Source of the DNA: JAVEVH01 sp964430365
GTDB lineage: Bacteria > Patescibacteriota > Dojkabacteria > SC72
Length of the DNA: 9,122 nt
NCBI GenBank assembly: GCA_964430365.1
Contig: CAYSEU010000029.1
Location: 1 to 9,122 of the forward strand
Direction: 5' to 3'
The notes below the pieces were generated by a model. The model saw only the letters and a list, made by a program, of their open reading frames with translations, was not told the DNA's origin and searched no databases. This document shows, one piece after another, positions 6,254 through 9,122 of this stretch (within the stretch, counting starts at the first letter, position 1; the number at the start of each line of letters is the position of its first letter). Made by a program: the position numbers and the translations under genes.

Positions 6254-6830
6254 TCCTTCTCTCTAGTTTCTTAATAGTACTTTGAAATGCAGACTCAATA
6301 TATTCTGATGTCTCTTGTGGTTGGTATACTAATAAATACTGTTCTCCCCAGATATTAACAGTTCTCTTTAAATCATTAAGAGATACAGGAGTACTCTTTA
6401 ATTTACTCCTTATTTCCTTAGAATGTTCTACTACCTTCTCACCTTCTCTAATTAGACTTTTTACTGTATCCTCATTTTTAAAATTAATCCTATACAATTC
6501 AGAACTTCTATTTCCTCCCCTATTCAATGACGGTAATATTTGAAAAAGCTTACTCTGATTAACTGTTTCATCTTTTGTTCTAAAACCAAAAATCCTACTA
6601 TCCGGATATGAGGTCTGTTCATAGATAACGGTATAATCTTTCTCATCAACCGTAATATCTCTCGAAGGTAATCTATCTAATATGGGATATTCCATCTCTG
6701 AGATAATTTGAACAGGAGGAGACTCTAATACTGGAGGAATAGTTGATGTTGTAGTTACAGCCCCTACTTCAAGTATTGTTAGATTTGTATCTGTTTGAGA
6801 ATCCGGAATAGCAATATCTAAACCATCCAT
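6240..6830 (-). CDS. Hypothetical protein with Pro/Thr-rich N-terminus
   Basis: This is a 196-residue soluble protein that I do not recognise. Residues 1-45 are low in order (DSQTDTN, TTTSTIPPVLESPP). Residues about 58-118 form a likely alpha/beta segment (ITVDEKDYTVIYEQ, SRIFGFRTKDE, SELYRINF). Residues about 120-145 and 176-196 are charged helices ending in a basic tail (IKKLERRIKQM), with IWGEQYLLVYQP between them. There is no signal peptide, membrane segment or cysteine. The gene faces the helicase gene tail to tail; its last codons and stop lie inside the helicase's 3' end. An extended -10 box (TGATATAAT, minus strand 6860-6868) gives a leader of roughly 22 bases. The disordered head plus folded domain suggests a binding or adaptor protein, but nothing visible decides this. 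Confidence 0.78.
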   Translation of the reverse strand: MDGLDIAIPDSQTDTNLTILEVGAVTTTSTIPPVLESPPVQIISEMEYPILDRLPSRDITVDEKDYTVIYEQTSYPDSRIFGFRTKDETVNQSKLFQILPSLNRGGNRSSELYRINFKNEDTVKSLIREGEKVVEHSKEIRSKLKSTPVSLNDLKRTVNIWGEQYLLVYQPQETSEYIESAFQSTIKKLERRIKQM

Positions 6831-6859
6831 AATTTTTTCTTTTGTTAAAATATCCCCCC

Positions 6860-6868
6860 ATTATATCA
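6860..6868 (-). promoter_or_regulatory. Extended -10 promoter of the 196-residue hypothetical gene
   Basis: On the minus strand TGATATAAT is a perfect extended -10 element. Transcription would begin near 6853, giving a leader of about 22 bases that contains a G-rich run (GGGGGGA) and an A-rich stretch before the ATG at 6830. No -35 element is recognisable, which is normal for extended -10 promoters. Confidence 0.5.
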
Positions 6869-6906
6869 GGTATCCCTTTAATTAATTCTTTACATATTAC
6901 AAGACA

Positions 6907-6935
6907 TTGACCTTAAGACTTACCAATGTTAAACT
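6907..6935 (+). promoter_or_regulatory. Promoter of the toxin-antitoxin operon
   Basis: TTGACC (6907-6912, 5/6 to consensus) and TAAACT (6930-6935, 4/6) are 17 bases apart. Initiation near 6942 leaves about 6 bases before the ATG at 6948. The -10 box lies inside the palindrome at 6926-6947, so a repressor bound there would block RNA polymerase. Confidence 0.5.
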
Positions 6936-6947
6936 AATGTTTAACAT
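6926..6947 (+). promoter_or_regulatory. Palindromic operator abutting the antitoxin start codon
   Basis: The left arm ATGTTAAAC (6926-6934) and right arm GTTTAACAT (6939-6947) are perfect reverse complements around the spacer TAAT. The right arm ends on the base before the ATG. Phd/YefM-type antitoxins commonly bind such palindromes as dimers, alone or with the toxin, to repress their own operon. The position over the -10 box and start point fits that role. Confidence 0.6.
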
Positions 6948-7238
6948 ATGAAGTACAAAAAGATAAATCTCAGAAAATTTAGACACAGCCTTACTCAACT
7001 AAAAGATTCTCTTAATGCTGGGCAAGCATATGAGGTGATAGATAGGGGTAAGACTTTAGCCTACTTCATCCCTTCTGATTACCAAATTGAAGTAAAGAAA
7101 AAAGATATTAAACAGCAAGACTACGAGAAATTCATAAAATCCCTCTTTGGGTGTGTAAAAATGTCCGAAGAAAAGAAGAAGAATTTTGACTATGAGAAAG
7201 AGTATAGAAAAGCTTTGGAGAAGAAATATCTCAAATGA
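6948..7238 (+). CDS. Phd/YefM-like antitoxin
   Basis: The protein has 96 residues. The N-terminal part (about 5-44: INLRKFRHSLTQLKDSLNAG, then YEVIDRGKTLAYFIPSD) matches the Phd/YefM fold, in which the first half dimerises and binds DNA; the RGK-x-x-A-x-x-x-P pattern is typical. The C-terminal half is charged and probably unstructured alone; its last segment (DYEKEYRKALEKKYLK) resembles the helix that wraps around the toxin in such systems. It neutralises the toxin encoded next and probably represses the operon through the palindrome at 6926-6947. Its stop codon overlaps the toxin start (ATGA), which couples their translation. The mRNA would have almost no leader, and no Shine-Dalgarno sequence is seen. 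Confidence 0.85.
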   Translation: MKYKKINLRKFRHSLTQLKDSLNAGQAYEVIDRGKTLAYFIPSDYQIEVKKKDIKQQDYEKFIKSLFGCVKMSEEKKKNFDYEKEYRKALEKKYLK

Positions 7239-7657
7239 AAAAGATATTCATAGATACAAATATCTTCATTGATATAATAATTCAGAGAGATTCTAGTACA
7301 CTCTCTTTGAAAGAGATACTTCCCTACTTACATCATTCACAAATATTCCTATCAACCCTCTCAATACACATAGCTTTTTACTCTCTAAAAATTAAACCTA
7401 ATTCTGCTGTGTATAGGAAAATAAAGGATATATCCAAATATATTAATATAGTAGATCTCTCTACCAATATCACAAACCTTGCTTTACAAAATTTCTATCT
7501 AGATTTTGAAGATACACTACAATATTACTCTGCTCTAGATCAAAATTGTGATTACATATTAACAAGAGATATTAAAGATTTTAATAAACTTAAGAAACAG
7601 GTACCCTCTGATATACAGATAGTTGATACACTTAGTGGTGTACAAGATGTTAAATAG
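7235..7657 (+). CDS. PIN-domain toxin ribonuclease (VapC-like, PIN_3 type)
   Basis: This 140-residue PIN-domain protein is a probable Mg-dependent RNase that cuts cellular RNA when not held by its antitoxin. FIDTNIFID (5-13) gives Asp7 and Asp13. DFEDTLQYYSAL (90-101) gives the acidic cluster D90, E92 and D93. CDYILTRDIKDF (105-116) gives D106, D112 and D115. The DFEDxxQYYSA block and the hydrophobic STLSIHIAFYSL segment (40-51), without the Glu found there in classical VapC, point to the PIN_3 subgroup (from memory). The length is normal and the acidic residues are intact, so the toxin is probably active. The start is set by the 4-base ATGA overlap with the antitoxin gene. No terminator follows within the 48 bases before the next gene. 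Confidence 0.87.
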   Translation: MKKIFIDTNIFIDIIIQRDSSTLSLKEILPYLHHSQIFLSTLSIHIAFYSLKIKPNSAVYRKIKDISKYINIVDLSTNITNLALQNFYLDFEDTLQYYSALDQNCDYILTRDIKDFNKLKKQVPSDIQIVDTLSGVQDVK

Positions 7658-7678
7658 GTACTCATAATATATCTTTCC

Positions 7679-7708
7679 TTGTTATTTATTACATAAAGAG
7701 ATATAGTG
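7679..7708 (+). promoter_or_regulatory. Candidate promoter of the zinc-ribbon gene
   Basis: TTGTTA (7679-7684, 4/6) and TATAGT (7703-7708, 5/6) are separated by 18 bases. Initiation near 7715 would exclude the GTG at 7706 as a start codon and favour the in-frame GTG at 7739 or ATG at 7778. In such AT-rich DNA this match is suggestive only. Confidence 0.35.
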
Positions 7709-8278
7709 CATAGCCATTTAAACTTTTTAAGAAATAATGTGGGAAGATTTGATAGAGATAGTAGAAAACAAGTTACTATGTACTCTGCAGTATGTGATGC
7801 ATGTGGTAGGGAATGTAAAGTACCATTTAGACCATCAGGAGATAAACCAATATACTGTAGTAGCTGCTTTGAACAACAGGGTGGTGGTAGAGATAGAGAC
7901 AGAGGAGATAGGAGAGATTCAAGAAATTCAAGAGATGATAGAGATTTTAGAGACTCCAGAGATAGAAGTGGTAAAGGTATGTACTCTGCAATATGTGATG
8001 ATTGTGGTAATAAGTGTTTAGTACCATTTAAACCTAGCTCAGACAAACCAATATACTGTAGTAGCTGTTTTGAAAAGAGAGGTAACTCTCATGATGGAGA
8101 AAGTAAGGGAAGTGGAAATAATATACAGAGTGAGAAATTGGATATAATAATTGAGAAATTAGAAAAAATCATATTAGCATTAGAAGTTAAAAGTATACCT
8201 GTAGAAGAGAAGAATGTTACTAAGAAAAAGGTAGAAAAGAAAGAAGCAAGTAAAAAGAAAATGGCTAAGAAGAAGTAA
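7706..8278 (+). CDS. Protein with two zinc ribbons, Arg/Asp-rich linker and lysine-rich tail
   Basis: Numbered from GTG 7706 (190 residues), two near-identical domains have the pattern Cys-x2-Cys-x3-Cys-x13-Cys-x2-Cys-Phe-Glu: C30, C33, C37, C51, C54 and C97, C100, C104, C118, C121. Each contains VPF-x-P and DKPIYC. The five-Cys pattern suits zinc binding. From memory this domain is common in candidate-phyla bacteria, usually once per protein; its role is unknown, with RNA or protein binding suspected. The linker (60-90) is a disordered Arg/Asp/Ser repeat. Residues 141-160 form a predicted amphipathic helix or coiled coil (EKLDIIIEKLEKIILALE), and the tail is lysine-rich (KKKMAKKK). The copies are 201 bases apart and also alike in DNA (7844-7866 equals 8045-8067), a sign of internal duplication. 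The start is uncertain: GTG 7706, GTG 7739 or ATG 7778. The 3' end overlaps the HAD gene by 14 bases. Confidence 0.88.
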   Translation: MHSHLNFLRNNVGRFDRDSRKQVTMYSAVCDACGRECKVPFRPSGDKPIYCSSCFEQQGGGRDRDRGDRRDSRNSRDDRDFRDSRDRSGKGMYSAICDDCGNKCLVPFKPSSDKPIYCSSCFEKRGNSHDGESKGSGNNIQSEKLDIIIEKLEKIILALEVKSIPVEEKNVTKKKVEKKEASKKKMAKKK

Positions 8279-8966
8279 TTAGCTCTGTATAATCCTTAAT
8301 TACAAAATCAGCCAAGTGATATACAAAATCATCATTCCAACCATCATTTAAAACACCAATGGTAAATAGCTCTGCACCCTTAGCAGATTGTAAACCGTAG
8401 AAAGAATCTTCAAATGCAATACACTCGTTAGAATTAAAACCAGTATACTTAATACCTTCTAAAAATGCCTGTGGATCTGGCTTCCCCCTAATTACCATAC
8501 TCCTATCTATTACCTTTTCAAAATATTTAAAAATCTTAAAATGAGTTAACATCCTCTCTACATGCTCCTCTCTAGATGATGTAACTACCAATGTTTTCTT
8601 CCCTGTATTAGCATAATGCTTTAAGAATTTTTCTACACCCGGCATTATATATATCTCTTCATCCATTCTCTCCTCTATCAATCTCTTTTTATTTTTATAA
8701 AACATAGTATTAATCTCTTCTGCAGAAAACTCCTTAATACCATTTACTCCTAAATAATCTATTAGACCATTCTTAGAACCTCTACCAGATATATATTTCA
8801 TAAAATCTTGCCTAGTAAACTCAAGATTAAACATTTCTTTAAAAACAATAGCAAAAGAATCTACATTCAACTTATCTAAATTAACCAATGTACCATCAAA
8901 GTCAAAGAGTAATGCCTTAGCATTTCTTACCCTCTCCTTTGTTTGTTCCAAAGTAATACCGTTCAT
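8265..8966 (-). CDS. HAD-superfamily hydrolase, beta-phosphoglucomutase/phosphatase-like
   Basis: This 233-residue enzyme belongs to the haloacid dehalogenase superfamily and probably acts on a small phosphorylated metabolite in the cytoplasm. Motif I is LLFDFDGTL (19-27), with nucleophile Asp22 and acid/base Asp24. Motif II is VVTSS (127-131). Motif III is the lysine of IRGKPDP (159-165, Lys162). Motif IV is AFEDS (184-188, Glu186 and Asp187). A helical cap lies between motif I and about residue 105, as in subclass I members such as beta-phosphoglucomutase, phosphoglycolate phosphatase and sugar-phosphate phosphatases. Substrate cannot be read from sequence. The length is normal and all catalytic residues are present. 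TATGAT lies 8 bases before the ATG with a TG extension, pointing to leaderless initiation. The gene is convergent with the zinc-ribbon gene and overlaps its last 14 bases. Confidence 0.92.
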   Translation of the reverse strand: MNGITLEQTKERVRNAKALLFDFDGTLVNLDKLNVDSFAIVFKEMFNLEFTRQDFMKYISGRGSKNGLIDYLGVNGIKEFSAEEINTMFYKNKKRLIEERMDEEIYIMPGVEKFLKHYANTGKKTLVVTSSREEHVERMLTHFKIFKYFEKVIDRSMVIRGKPDPQAFLEGIKYTGFNSNECIAFEDSFYGLQSAKGAELFTIGVLNDGWNDDFVYHLADFVIKDYTELITSS

Positions 8967-8995
8967 ATCCTAATATCATAGCAAAAATATCCTAA
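8965..8995 (-). repeat. 9-bp direct repeat around the HAD promoter
   Basis: ATATCCTAA occurs at 8965-8973 and 8987-8995 (plus-strand reading), 22 bases apart, about two helical turns. The pair brackets the -10 box at 8975-8980; one copy covers the start-codon side and the other the upstream spacer. This layout could bind a regulator on one face of the helix, but no matching regulator is visible here. Confidence 0.25.
8975..8983 (-). promoter_or_regulatory. Extended -10 promoter of the HAD gene (leaderless type)
   Basis: On the minus strand TGCTATGAT combines a TG extension with TATGAT (5/6). The ATG at 8966 begins 8 bases after the -10 box, so the transcript start would fall at or next to the start codon. 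It lies back to back with the plus-strand extended -10 box at 9010-9018. Confidence 0.45.
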
Positions 8996-9009
8996 AAGTA
9001 TTAGTTTAG

Positions 9010-9018
9010 TGATATAAT
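9010..9018 (+). promoter_or_regulatory. Extended -10 promoter of the rightmost gene
   Basis: TGATATAAT is a perfect extended -10 element. Transcription would begin near 9024 with a leader of about 24 AT-rich bases before the ATG at 9048. No Shine-Dalgarno sequence is present in that leader. Confidence 0.5.
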
Positions 9019-9047
9019 CATAACCTTTAAATATTAAATACATAAAT

Positions 9048-9122
9048 ATGGGTTTAGAACTTGAATTAGACAATATAAAGACAAACTCCCCCCTAACTGA
9101 GAGAATCGATAAAACAAAAATA
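9048..9122 (+). CDS. Start of an unidentified gene (cut by window edge)
   Basis: ATG at 9048 opens a frame that stays open for the remaining 25 codons (begins MGLELELDNIKTN). The visible N-terminus is hydrophilic with alternating Leu/Glu and shows no signal peptide. It is supported by the extended -10 box at 9010-9018 and by its divergent arrangement with the HAD gene. Too little is visible to name a family. Confidence 0.5.
   Translation, partial: MGLELELDNIKTNSPLTERIDKTKI

Noticed and set aside
7737..8021. Plus-strand open frame of 94 codons starting at ATG 7737
   Set aside because: It is another frame of the zinc-ribbon gene; the real frame shows conserved cysteines in both copies, this one does not.
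7552..8046. Minus-strand open frame of 164 codons with an internal repeat
   Set aside because: The repeat is only the antisense image of the duplicated zinc ribbon; it also runs across the toxin end.
3313..8278. A single RNA-defence system made of NYN nuclease, helicase, PIN toxin and zinc-ribbon protein
   Set aside because: The genes lie on both strands with separate promoters and a standard toxin-antitoxin unit between them; nothing shows co-regulation.

Overview
The window looks like bacterial chromosome from an AT-rich, small-genome lineage, most likely a Candidate Phyla Radiation (Patescibacteria) member. This placement is an inference. It rests on AT-rich codon use (AGA for Arg, ATA for Ile, TTA/CTA for Leu), short intergenic gaps, near absence of well-placed Shine-Dalgarno sequences, and a Cys-x2-Cys / VPF / Cys-x2-Cys-Phe zinc-ribbon protein of a kind I associate with that radiation. 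TGA is used as stop (the antitoxin gene ends in a TGA inside a classic ATGA overlap), so the TGA-recoded lineages are unlikely. I see no rRNA, tRNA, CRISPR array or insertion sequence.

Layout. 1-467 (minus) is the 5' part of an FtsK/SpoIIIE-like gene cut by the window edge. A small acidic unknown gene (520-825, minus) lies upstream of it. 917-3247 (plus) is a two-gene operon of membrane-anchored proteins; the second carries a C-terminal KPIVYLYP...EWGG domain. On the minus strand follow a NYN-domain nuclease (3313-3840) and a clan GH-A-like glycosidase (3881-4849). A structured intergenic region then leads into a DEAD-box RNA helicase with an Arg/Gly/Ser-rich N-terminal tail (5033-6253, plus). 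Its 3' end overlaps a convergent unknown gene (6240-6830, minus). A Phd-type antitoxin and PIN-domain toxin pair (6948-7657) has a palindromic operator touching the antitoxin start codon. Next come a protein with a duplicated zinc ribbon (7706-8278, plus), an overlapping convergent HAD phosphatase/phosphomutase (8265-8966, minus), and the first 25 codons of another gene (9048-9122, plus).

How the parts relate. Several gene products act or probably act on RNA (helicase, NYN nuclease, PIN toxin, perhaps the zinc-ribbon protein), but they lie in separate transcription units on both strands, so one shared system is not shown. Clear co-transcription is limited to the membrane pair (TAG immediately followed by ATG) and the toxin-antitoxin pair (ATGA overlap). 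The NYN gene follows the glycosidase by 31-40 bases but has its own -10-like box.

The most distinctive non-coding signals are: near-consensus -10 boxes placed 5-8 bases before the start codon of several genes, suggesting leaderless mRNAs; nested inverted repeats upstream of the helicase; and two convergent gene pairs that each overlap by exactly 14 bases.
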